5,249 bases of DNA. Source: an uncultured Prevotella sp. GTDB lineage: Bacteria > Bacteroidota > Bacteroidia > Bacteroidales > Bacteroidaceae. The stretch lies in contig CAJPTO010000216.1 in NCBI GenBank assembly GCA_905373605.1, positions 1 to 5,249 on the forward strand. The letters run 5' to 3'. This document shows positions 1 through 5,249 of this stretch, one piece after another (positions within the stretch are counted from its first letter, which is position 1; the number at the start of each line of letters is the position of its first letter). The notes under the pieces are model-generated. The model was not told where the DNA came from. It saw only the letters and a list, made by a program, of their open reading frames with translations, and made no database searches. Made by a program: the position numbers and the translations under genes.

Positions 1-873
1 GCCAAAATAAAGCCCGCCATCGTGTCGGCAGTGCCGCTTATGGTAGACAAAATCATACGGAAGAAGATTTTTCCGCAGGTGCAGAACAGCCGCATCAAGC
101 TGCTCTCGAGCATGCCCGTGATAGGTAAGAAGGTTAAAAGCAGCCTTTGCCAGATGGTTCGCGACCTCTTCGGCGGCAATGTCTACGAAGTGATTGTGGG
201 CGGCGCAAGTCTGAACAAGGAAATAGAAGACTTCCTGACAGACATCGGCTTTCCCATCACCGTTGTTTACGGCACAACCGAGACCGCACCCGTAATAACC
301 TTCACCGACCAAAGCAAGTTTGCGCCCAGTTCGTGCGGAATGCCCGTCCGACACATTGAAGTGAAAATTGCCAGTAACGACCCACTGAACATTCCCGGCG
401 AAATAATCGCTCGCGGCATAAATGTGATGCAGGGCTATTACAAGAACGAGGAAGCAACGAAGCAGGTGTTGGACAATGAAGGATGGTACCACACGGGCGA
501 CTTGGCTACAATGACACCCGACGGACACATCTATATACGCGGACGCATCAAGAACATGCTGCTCGGGCCAAACGGACAAAACGTTTTCCCCGAAGAAATA
601 GAAGACAAGCTCAACTCGATGGCTCTGGTAAACGAAAGTCTGGTGGTGCAAAAGGGCGACAAACTGGTGGGGCTGGTGTTCCCCGAGATGGAAGAAGTGA
701 CATCTCTAGACCTCTCGACCGAAGAGTTGGAAGGCATCATGGAGCAAAACCGACACGAACTGAACACCATCCTGCCCTCTTACTGCAAACTTTCAGCCAT
801 CAAGCTGCACGATTCCGAATTCGAGAAGACACCCAAGCGCAGCATCAAACGCTACCTTTACCAAAATGTGTAA
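1..873 (+). CDS. AMP-binding acyl-CoA ligase (long-chain fatty acid CoA ligase-like), C-terminal part, 5' end outside the window
   Basis: The reading frame is open from base 1 (first codons A-K-I-K-P) to TAA at 871-873, giving 290 residues. A GTG at 22 could be mistaken for a start, but the in-frame residues before it match the downstream paralogue (AKIKP against TEIKP), so this is a left-truncated gene. The first residue aligns with residue 266 of the 554-residue paralogue, so about half is missing, including the P-loop YTSGTTG. Visible ANL-superfamily motifs, numbered from the first codon, are YGTTE at about 90-94 (A5), WYHTGDL at 162-168 with the ribose-binding Asp (A7), and the hinge region GRIKNMLLG from about 181, followed by NGQNVFPEEIE (A8). 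Family members activate a carboxylic acid with ATP and transfer it to CoA through an acyl-AMP intermediate. The C-terminus reads EKTPKRSIKR, with Ser where the usual A10 lysine is expected. The family is certain; chain-length preference and the CoA or ACP acceptor are not. Confidence 0.93.
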   Translation, partial: AKIKPAIVSAVPLMVDKIIRKKIFPQVQNSRIKLLSSMPVIGKKVKSSLCQMVRDLFGGNVYEVIVGGASLNKEIEDFLTDIGFPITVVYGTTETAPVITFTDQSKFAPSSCGMPVRHIEVKIASNDPLNIPGEIIARGINVMQGYYKNEEATKQVLDNEGWYHTGDLATMTPDGHIYIRGRIKNMLLGPNGQNVFPEEIEDKLNSMALVNESLVVQKGDKLVGLVFPEMEEVTSLDLSTEELEGIMEQNRHELNTILPSYCKLSAIKLHDSEFEKTPKRSIKRYLYQNV

Positions 874-926
874 GGAAACGTCGCTACAAAATGGCAGGAA
901 ACACGAAACATCTATATTGACGATAG

Positions 927-942
927 GCTGGTTCTAAAAATT
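927..942 (+). repeat. left terminal inverted repeat of the MITE-like element
   Basis: GCTGGTTCTAAAAATT is the exact reverse complement of 1101-1116. The match grows to 17 bp if the last base of the left CGATAG and the first base of the right CGATAG are counted. Reading it as 16 bp leaves a perfect 6-bp flanking direct repeat, so I prefer that boundary. Confidence 0.8.
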
Positions 943-997
943 GCCTTTGCTGTATTTTTAGCTTTTAGCCGAGCAGATTTCGTTTACGATTGAAGGA

Positions 998-1013
998 GCA
1001 TAGTGGACTATGC
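998..1013. other. apex hairpin of the palindromic element
   Basis: GCATAGT-GG-ACTATGC is a 7-bp perfect stem with a two-base turn, at the centre of symmetry of the whole element. Weaker pairings continue outward to 978 and 1033. As RNA this would form the tip of a long stem in any transcript crossing the spacer. As DNA it could extrude as a cruciform. Confidence 0.6.
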
Positions 1014-1100
1014 GACTAAAAGAGTAAGCGAAAGATGCCAGATAAAAGCAAAAAGACAGCAAAGAGCTAAATAATAAAAAGGAAATGAACTCTTGCGTGG

Positions 1101-1116
1101 AATTTTTAGAACCAGC
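1101..1116 (-). repeat. right terminal inverted repeat of the MITE-like element
   Basis: AATTTTTAGAACCAGC is the exact reverse complement of 927-942 and is followed at once by CGATAG (1117-1122), the same hexamer that precedes the left end. The right end lies 57 bp before the start codon of the second ligase. Confidence 0.8.
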
Positions 1117-1173
1117 CGATAGGGATTTAACGGTTCGCACAAAATAAAGTATAACGTTAAAAAGCATACTAAA

Positions 1174-2838
1174 ATGGAACAGATACCTAGCTTTAATGCC
1201 TGCGTTCAGAAGAGCATCATCGACCATTGGGACCTTGATGCACTGACCGATTTCAAGGGGCAGACGCTGCAATACCATGACGTGGCGCGCAAAATAGAGA
1301 AGTTGCACATCCTTTTCGAAAACAGCGGCGTTGTAAAGGGCGACAAAATTGCCCTTGCAGGGCGAAACAGTGCCAATTGGGCGGTGGCCTTCTTGGCCAC
1401 ACTGACCTATGGAGCTGTGGCCGTGCCCGTGCTACACGAGTTCACTGCCGACCAAATGCACAACATCGTTAACCACTCGGAAGCCAAACTGCTCTTCGTT
1501 GGCGACGTGGTGGCAACCACAATAGACGCAACGAAGATGCCTGCGCTCGAGGGCATCATCTATATTCCCGACTACTCGCTGGTGCTTTCGCGCACCGACA
1601 GGCTTACTTACGCACGCGAACACCTCAATGAGATTTTCGGAAAGAAATATCCAAAGTATTTCCGCAAGGAACATGTGAGCTATTACATCGAACAAGACCC
1701 CAACGAGCTGGCACTCATCAATTATACCAGCGGCACAACGGGCTTCTCCAAGGGCGTTATGATACCCTATCGCGCCTTGTGGAGCAACTTAGACTTCGCC
1801 GTTGGCGTGCTTGGACCGCATGTTTCGCCAGGAAGCCACATCATCAGCATCCTACCCATGGCCCACATGTACGGAATGGCTTTCGAATTTATCTTCGAGT
1901 TCTGCTGCGGATGCCACATCTTCTACCTAAGCCGCATTCCAAGCCCGGCCATCATCGCACAAGCATTCACCGAAATTAAGCCGAAGGTGATTATCGCCGT
2001 GCCGCTGGTCATCGAAAAGATTATCCGCAAACGCGTCTTCCCGAAGATACAAAACAACAAGATGCGCCTGTTGCTCAACATGCCGGTGATAAACAAGAAG
2101 ATAAACCAAAAGATTAAAGAACAGGTTGCAGCCGCTTTCGGCGGACAGTTTTACGAAATTATCATCGGCGGAGCGGCTTTCAACCGCGAAGTGGAGGCTT
2201 TCCTCACACGCATTGGCCTGCCATTCACCGTGGGATATGGCGCAACCGAGTGCGCACCCATCATCACTTATGCAGACTACAAAGACTTTGTTCCCACATC
2301 GTGCGGCAAGGCCGTGGTGCACATGGAGGTGAAAATAGACAGTAACGACCCGCAAAACATACCCGGAGAAATATTGGCAAGGGGTATGAACGTGATGTTG
2401 GGCTACTTTAAGAACGAGGAAGCCACACGCGAAGCACTGGATGAGGAAGGCTGGTATCACACGGGCGACCTCGGCTTGATGGACGAGGAAGGGAATGTCT
2501 TCATCAAAGGCCGCTCCAAAAACATGTTGCTGGGCTCTAACGGACAAAACATTTACCCCGAAGAGATTGAAGACAAGCTCAACTCGATGACGATGGTTAC
2601 AGAGAGCGTGGTGATACAAGACGGCGATAAGCTTGTGGGATTGGTGTTCCCCGACTTTGACGAAGCCAAGAACCTCGGCCTTAACAACGACGACTTGGCC
2701 AACCTGATGGAGCAAAATCGCCAACAGCTCAATGCCATCTTGCCGGCCTACAGCAAGCTATCGAGCATTGAAATCTACGCCGAAGAGTTTGAAAAGACAC
2801 CCAAAAAGAGCATCAAACGCTTTAAATACCAGAGATAA
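1174..2838 (+). CDS. AMP-binding acyl-CoA ligase (long-chain fatty acid CoA ligase-like), complete
   Basis: This is a complete 554-residue member of the ANL adenylate-forming superfamily, about the usual length for a FadD-type ligase. It should make an acyl-AMP from a fatty acid and ATP and then the thioester with CoA, or possibly ACP. Motifs in order are the P-loop YTSGTTGFSKG at 184-194 (A3), GYGATECAP at 354-362 (A5), WYHTGDLG at 427-434 with the ribose-binding Asp432 (A7), and GRSKNMLLG at 446-454 leading to NGQNIYPEEIE up to 466 (A8, small C-terminal domain). The end reads EKTPKKSIKR (540-549), so Ser546 sits where the A10 lysine is normally aligned, with Lys545 and Lys548 beside it. No signal peptide or clear membrane helix is seen, so a cytoplasmic or membrane-peripheral location is likely. 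The ATG at 1174 has an A-rich leader and no Shine-Dalgarno, as is common in Bacteroidota. The partial gene upstream is a tandem paralogue, about 60% identical over the last 289 residues. A palindromic element separates them, so co-transcription is uncertain. Confidence 0.95.
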   Translation: MEQIPSFNACVQKSIIDHWDLDALTDFKGQTLQYHDVARKIEKLHILFENSGVVKGDKIALAGRNSANWAVAFLATLTYGAVAVPVLHEFTADQMHNIVNHSEAKLLFVGDVVATTIDATKMPALEGIIYIPDYSLVLSRTDRLTYAREHLNEIFGKKYPKYFRKEHVSYYIEQDPNELALINYTSGTTGFSKGVMIPYRALWSNLDFAVGVLGPHVSPGSHIISILPMAHMYGMAFEFIFEFCCGCHIFYLSRIPSPAIIAQAFTEIKPKVIIAVPLVIEKIIRKRVFPKIQNNKMRLLLNMPVINKKINQKIKEQVAAAFGGQFYEIIIGGAAFNREVEAFLTRIGLPFTVGYGATECAPIITYADYKDFVPTSCGKAVVHMEVKIDSNDPQNIPGEILARGMNVMLGYFKNEEATREALDEEGWYHTGDLGLMDEEGNVFIKGRSKNMLLGSNGQNIYPEEIEDKLNSMTMVTESVVIQDGDKLVGLVFPDFDEAKNLGLNNDDLANLMEQNRQQLNAILPAYSKLSSIEIYAEEFEKTPKKSIKRFKYQR

Positions 2839-2860
2839 AGGCGAAAAGAAAGCTAAAACA

Positions 2861-2906
2861 ACGCATGAACGCCCGATTGCAAGAAAGCAATCGGGCGTTC
2901 GTGCGT
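2861..2906 (+). terminator. strong hairpin after the second ligase, likely transcription terminator
   Basis: Arms of 20 bases (2861-2880 and 2887-2906) pair fully apart from one G-U type wobble, around the loop AAGAAA. The stem core is GCCCGATTGC/GCAATCGGGC. It begins 22 bp after the ligase stop. The plus-strand 3' side has only GTTTGAG and no real T-run. The minus-strand exit is richer in T (TGTTTTAGC). It may stop plus-strand transcription inefficiently, work in both directions, or protect the 3' end of the mRNA. Confidence 0.7.
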
Positions 2907-2994
2907 TTGAGACATTCACTAAAGACGGTTGCAATAAATCGCATTATCCCTGCAAATGAGCAAGACAGGAAAAGCAAGTAAACCAAAACCATCG

Positions 2995-3002
2995 TAACTT
3001 TG
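2995..3002 (+). promoter_or_regulatory. Bacteroidota-type -7 promoter element for the AraC/Rob-like gene
   Basis: TAACTTTG fits the TAnnTTTG consensus of the primary sigma factor in Bacteroidota. It lies 27 bp before the ATG at 3029, which would give a short leader of roughly 20 bases. No convincing -33 TTTG box is seen 19-21 bp further upstream, so the promoter may be weak or need an activator. Its position after the hairpin at 2861-2906 supports separate transcription of the regulator. Confidence 0.5.
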
Positions 3003-3028
3003 CCATCAGAATAAAACCACTCGCATGT

Positions 3029-3880
3029 ATGAAACCAATCACTCGAAACGCTTACATACAAAGTGTTAATAAAGCAAGCCAATACATTGCCGGACATCTC
3101 GGCGAAACCATCGATGTGAAGACGCTGGCTAGCGTTGCCAACTTGTCGAGTTTTCATTTCTGCCGCATCTTCAAAGCCATCAAGGGGGAGCCACCCATCA
3201 CCTTTATCACTCGGCTAAGGGTGGAAACAGCAGCCCAACTGCTTCGCAACTCCCAGCTTACGGTTGAGGAAATTGCCTATAACATCGGCTACGAAACGCC
3301 TGCTTCGCTTTCAAAAGCATTCAGAAACCAATATGGCATCACACCAACCCAATATAGAACAGATAAAAGCATTTTTATTATGAGAAGAGAAACCATTAAT
3401 GAACATTTGGCACTCAAAGAGCCAAAGTTAGTAACACTGGAAGAAAAAAGCCTTATCTACGTGGCATTGACGGGCGATTACAGCTCGTTAAGCTACAACG
3501 ACGCTTTCCAACAACTGTGGCAGGTGGTAAAAGAACAGAAACTATTTACAAAAGGCATTGAAACGCTTTGTTTATCTTACGACGATCCCAAGATAACCGA
3601 AGCCAACCAGCAACGTTCAGATGTGTGCCTTGCCATTCATAAAGCGGCAAAGCCACAAGATGAGGTGAGCTGCAAGACGCTAGCCGGTGGGAAATATGCC
3701 ATGTTTGCCTATCAAGGCTCTTACGAAAACCTCGCCGCCGTGTACGATGAGGCCATGCGGTGGCTTGTGAATAGCGAACATGAACTTAGGGACGAACCCA
3801 TCTTTGCAAAGTATCTGAACGACCCAAGGCGAACGCCTGCCGAGAAATTGAAAACCGAAGTGTACTTGCCTTTACGCTAA
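3029..3880 (+). CDS. AraC-family transcriptional regulator with GyrI-like effector-binding domain (Rob-like architecture)
   Basis: The protein has 283 residues. Residues about 10-110 form an AraC/XylS DNA-binding domain with two helix-turn-helix units: the first around 29-50 (VKTLASVANLSSFHFCRIF), the second around 80-110, holding the family signature (EIAYNIGYETPASL, then FRNQYGITPTQYR). Residues about 132-283 resemble the GyrI-like small-molecule-binding fold: YVALTGDYSSL near 144-154, GGKYAMFAYQGSYENL near 220-235, then EAMRWL, and the closing KTEVYLPL (275-282) with the conserved acidic residue Glu277. N-terminal HTH plus C-terminal GyrI, at 283 residues, matches E. coli Rob (289 residues). 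Such proteins often answer to hydrophobic or cationic compounds, including drugs and fatty or bile acids, but the ligand here is unknown. The ATG at 3029 is preferred because the nearby ATG at 3025 is in another frame and stops after 14 codons. The upstream hairpin and -7 box point to a single-gene unit. It converges on the barrel gene. Confidence 0.93.
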   Translation: MKPITRNAYIQSVNKASQYIAGHLGETIDVKTLASVANLSSFHFCRIFKAIKGEPPITFITRLRVETAAQLLRNSQLTVEEIAYNIGYETPASLSKAFRNQYGITPTQYRTDKSIFIMRRETINEHLALKEPKLVTLEEKSLIYVALTGDYSSLSYNDAFQQLWQVVKEQKLFTKGIETLCLSYDDPKITEANQQRSDVCLAIHKAAKPQDEVSCKTLAGGKYAMFAYQGSYENLAAVYDEAMRWLVNSEHELRDEPIFAKYLNDPRRTPAEKLKTEVYLPLR

Positions 3881-3917
3881 TTGGTGGGCTAGAAATGCAC
3901 GAACCGCCCTACTTATG

Positions 3918-3990
3918 AAGCACATGTCATGCCGCAGCTGGAATAAAAAATGCTAGTTGCACAACATTTAGCATGGCATGTGCTTATTTT
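3918..3990 (+). terminator. outer hairpin and T-rich tail, likely terminator of the AraC/Rob-like gene
   Basis: AAGCACATGTCATGC (3918-3932) pairs with GCATGGCATGTGCTT (3971-3985) over 15 bp with one U-G wobble. ATTTT (3986-3990) follows on the plus strand. The 38-base loop is long for an intrinsic terminator, but it holds its own smaller hairpin. The structure begins 38 bp after the regulator stop codon. Confidence 0.5.
3944..3974 (-). terminator. intrinsic terminator of the minus-strand outer-membrane protein gene
   Basis: Read on the minus strand, ATGCTA (3974-3969) pairs with TAGCAT (3955-3950), and the internal GTTG/CAAC can also pair. A run of six T (3950-3945) and ATT follow directly. 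This is the textbook stem plus U-tract arrangement, about 80 bp after the TGA of the barrel gene. It overlaps one arm of the plus-strand hairpin. Confidence 0.6.
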
Positions 3991-4054
3991 CAACACGCAA
4001 CTGCCAACAAACAACACTGCAAACACAAACACCTTGCCCCAATCTCGAGCCATG

Positions 4055-5224
4055 TCAGAACGGATACCCAATGGCCAAGTGCAGGCTTTGGCTTTCTTTG
4101 AAGCTGCCCATGTTGTAGAAACCACGCTTGTAAGGAACATGAATTCCGATGCCCCAGTCTACACGAATGACGAAGAAGTCGAGGTCGTAACGCAGTCCGA
4201 TGCCGGTACCCAAGGCCATGTCCTGCACAACGCTCTTCAGCTTGAATGTGGAATTAGGCCGGTCGGTTGAGCCATGCATGGCCCAAACATTGCCTGCATC
4301 AACAAATATAGCACCATAAAGACTGCCCAAGAGGCGCGGTCGATATTCTAGATTGAACAAAAGCTTGATGTCGCCCGTTTGGTCGAGATACGAGTTTGTG
4401 CTGGCTGTGGGGTAATAGCCGCCCGGGCCGATGCTTCGAGCGGTGAATGCGCGGATGCTGTTTGCACCACCAACGAAAAACTGTTCGCTGTAAGGAGCTT
4501 CATCCGAGTTTCCGTAACTCCATATTGCCCCCACAGCTGCGTGTGCCACAAGTTGAGCATGTGCATCAAGCCGCCATATCTTACGCCAGTCGCTTTCAAT
4601 CTTGAAGAATTGCGCGTAAGGGTTCTTAAACATCATCTTGTCTCTCTCGTTCCATTTCTTTCCTGCCGCCATATAAGCCAGCGACAGGAGGTTGGATGCC
4701 TCACTTAGCGTGGTTTGCCACCAAATGGGATGCCTGTAACGCGAAGGGCTGGTGAAGATGTAACTATATCGCATCTTGGGAATGAACACATCTTTCATCG
4801 TTACTTTCAGATAAGGGTTGGCATTGAGAATGGAATCGAAAGTCGCCGTGTGGCTTGTCATATAGTTGTATTGCAACGACAAGGGCGAGAACTGGTGCAT
4901 CGAGCGTTCGGAGGTCTGCATGTTGTAGGTGAGCTCGCCCGAAACGATGTGCCGCTTGAAGAAACTTCCCCTGCTGATGACGCTCGAAGAAACCTTGATG
5001 AGCGAAGAAGGCGTGTTGTAAAAGCGGTGCGACTGCCAGAAGGGCAAGAACAGGCGTGGGAACTCCAACGAAGCGGATGCGCCATACTCGTAAGACGAAA
5101 CCTGCGACGATGTTCCAGATGCGCTATGTCCTGTTTGCCATTCGTAAGAGCCGTTCACATTGATGTCCAACTTCTCGGCTCCCCTGAACGCGTTGCGCCT
5201 TGTAAGACCCACAATCAATGCCAA
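4055..5224 (-). CDS. Omp85/BamA-family outer-membrane protein, C-terminal beta-barrel (probable TamL), 5' end disrupted at the window edge
   Basis: The frame runs on the minus strand from 5224 to TGA at 4055-4057 and encodes 389 residues of a Bac_surface_Ag-type (Omp85) barrel. Evidence is the L6-loop motif GGANSIRAF at about 252-260 followed by RSIGPGGYYP, the strand pair LEYRPRLLGSLYGAIFVDAG near 292-311 ending in NVW, alternating polar/hydrophobic strands, and a C-terminal beta-signal LHLAIGYPF ending in Phe. Family members insert or translocate proteins at the outer membrane. In Bacteroidota the lipoprotein form is called TamL and is usually about twice this length, with N-terminal POTRA repeats. 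Here the N-terminal half, signal and lipobox are absent. The apparent start is a TTG at 5222-5224, just after an in-frame stop (TAA, minus strand, 5230-5228). Both lie inside a 35-base inverted copy of the gene's own interior, so the start is not credible. Authentic coding probably runs from about 5214 (GLTRRNAFRGAEKLD) downward. A terminator at 3944-3974 follows. Confidence 0.85.
   Translation of the reverse strand: MALIVGLTRRNAFRGAEKLDINVNGSYEWQTGHSASGTSSQVSSYEYGASASLEFPRLFLPFWQSHRFYNTPSSLIKVSSSVISRGSFFKRHIVSGELTYNMQTSERSMHQFSPLSLQYNYMTSHTATFDSILNANPYLKVTMKDVFIPKMRYSYIFTSPSRYRHPIWWQTTLSEASNLLSLAYMAAGKKWNERDKMMFKNPYAQFFKIESDWRKIWRLDAHAQLVAHAAVGAIWSYGNSDEAPYSEQFFVGGANSIRAFTARSIGPGGYYPTASTNSYLDQTGDIKLLFNLEYRPRLLGSLYGAIFVDAGNVWAMHGSTDRPNSTFKLKSVVQDMALGTGIGLRYDLDFFVIRVDWGIGIHVPYKRGFYNMGSFKESQSLHLAIGYPF
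4793..4827 (+). repeat. inverted repeat copy 1, inside the barrel coding sequence
   Basis: This 35-base stretch lies in the intact frame of the minus-strand barrel gene and encodes part of NANPYLKVTMKD. Its exact reverse complement occupies 5215-5249. The match stops sharply at 4827/5215, where the next bases differ. Confidence 0.9.
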
Positions 5225-5249
5225 CCCTTATCTGAAAGTAACGATGAAA
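5215..5249 (-). repeat. inverted repeat copy 2, at the right edge of the window
   Basis: The last 35 bases are the exact reverse complement of 4793-4827, so the barrel gene's interior sequence reappears in the opposite direction upstream of itself. The copy reaches the window edge, so its full length is unknown. It brings in the stop codon that interrupts the barrel frame and the false TTG start. It is either a fold-back or chimeric join, or a genuine inverted duplication. Confidence 0.9.

Larger units (their letters stand above)
921..1122. mobile_element. MITE-like palindromic element, 190 bp between inverted-repeat ends, flanked by a 6-bp direct repeat
   Basis: A perfect 16-bp terminal inverted repeat, GCTGGTTCTAAAAATT, lies at 927-942 and as its reverse complement at 1101-1116. 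The hexamer CGATAG abuts both ends (921-926 and 1117-1122), as a target-site duplication would. The interior is also a large imperfect palindrome centred near 1005.5. GCATAGT (998-1004) pairs with ACTATGC (1007-1013) around a GG loop. TTTCGTTTAC (978-987) pairs with GTAAGCGAAA (1024-1033) with one wobble. GCTTTTA (961-967) pairs with TAAAAGC (1043-1049), and CTTTGCTGT (945-953) with ACAGCAAAG (1056-1064). The right arm carries about 34 extra bases (1065-1100). There is no transposase and no convincing coding frame, so it would be non-autonomous. I cannot name its family. It fills most of the spacer between the two ligase genes. Confidence 0.75.

Noticed and set aside
22..24. GTG as the start of the first ligase
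   Set aside because: The frame is open to base 1 and the seven residues before the GTG align with the paralogue, so the gene begins outside the window.
483..920. Plus-strand open frame of 145 codons overlapping the first ligase
   Set aside because: It is an Arg/His/Thr-rich alternate-frame translation of the ligase with no domain, so a frame shadow.
1148..1170. AGTAT/ATACT pair around AACGTT ahead of the second ligase as a regulatory site
   Set aside because: The pairing is too short to separate from chance in an AT-rich leader, and no -7 or -33 box lies beside it.
958..1308. Minus-strand open frame of 116 codons across the ligase spacer
   Set aside because: It lies over the palindromic element and the antisense of the second ligase's 5' end, has no recognisable domain, and is best explained as a shadow.
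1927..2724. Minus-strand open frame of 265 codons inside the second ligase
   Set aside because: It is fully antisense to a clear ANL-family gene. Its His/Val/Cys-rich composition is typical of a reverse-strand shadow.
2929..2955. TTGCA/TGCAA inverted pair upstream of the regulator as an operator
   Set aside because: The arms are only 5 bp with a 17-bp gap, which is expected by chance at this length. There is no independent support.
3950..4270. Plus-strand open frame of 106 codons over the convergent spacer and the end of the barrel gene
   Set aside because: It covers the terminators and the antisense of the conserved barrel C-terminus, with no start signal or known motif.

Overview
The window looks like chromosomal DNA from a member of the Bacteroidota, most likely Prevotella or a close relative. 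This rests on protein style, on the absence of clear Shine-Dalgarno sequences, on a Bacteroidota-type -7 promoter element (TAnnTTTG) ahead of the regulator gene, and on a TamL/BamA-like barrel protein. The genus is an inference from memory; no search was run. Genes are cut or disrupted at both edges, so this could be a short draft or metagenome contig.

Layout, left to right: (1) the 3' half of an AMP-binding acyl-CoA ligase gene, open at the left edge; (2) a 300-bp spacer that is mostly filled by a MITE-like palindromic element, with 16-bp perfect terminal inverted repeats, a 6-bp flanking direct repeat and a nearly symmetric internal hairpin; (3) a complete second acyl-CoA ligase, about 60% identical to the first over the shared C-terminal 289 residues; (4) a strong 20-bp-stem hairpin after its stop; (5) a Rob-like regulator (AraC HTH plus GyrI-like ligand domain) with its own likely promoter; (6) a short convergent spacer with overlapping terminators for the two strands; (7) on the minus strand, the C-terminal beta-barrel of an Omp85-family outer-membrane protein, probably TamL.

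The two ligases are tandem paralogues that probably activate fatty acids for lipid metabolism. The regulator is transcribed separately and its target cannot be told from the sequence. The barrel gene is functionally unrelated and faces the other way.

Two structures deserve attention. One is the MITE-like element between the ligase paralogues. The other is at the right edge: the last 35 bases are an exact inverted copy of positions 4793-4827 inside the barrel gene. This creates an in-frame stop and removes the N-terminal half of the protein. It looks like a fold-back or chimeric join, or less likely a real inverted duplication. I saw no defence system, CRISPR array, tRNA or rRNA.
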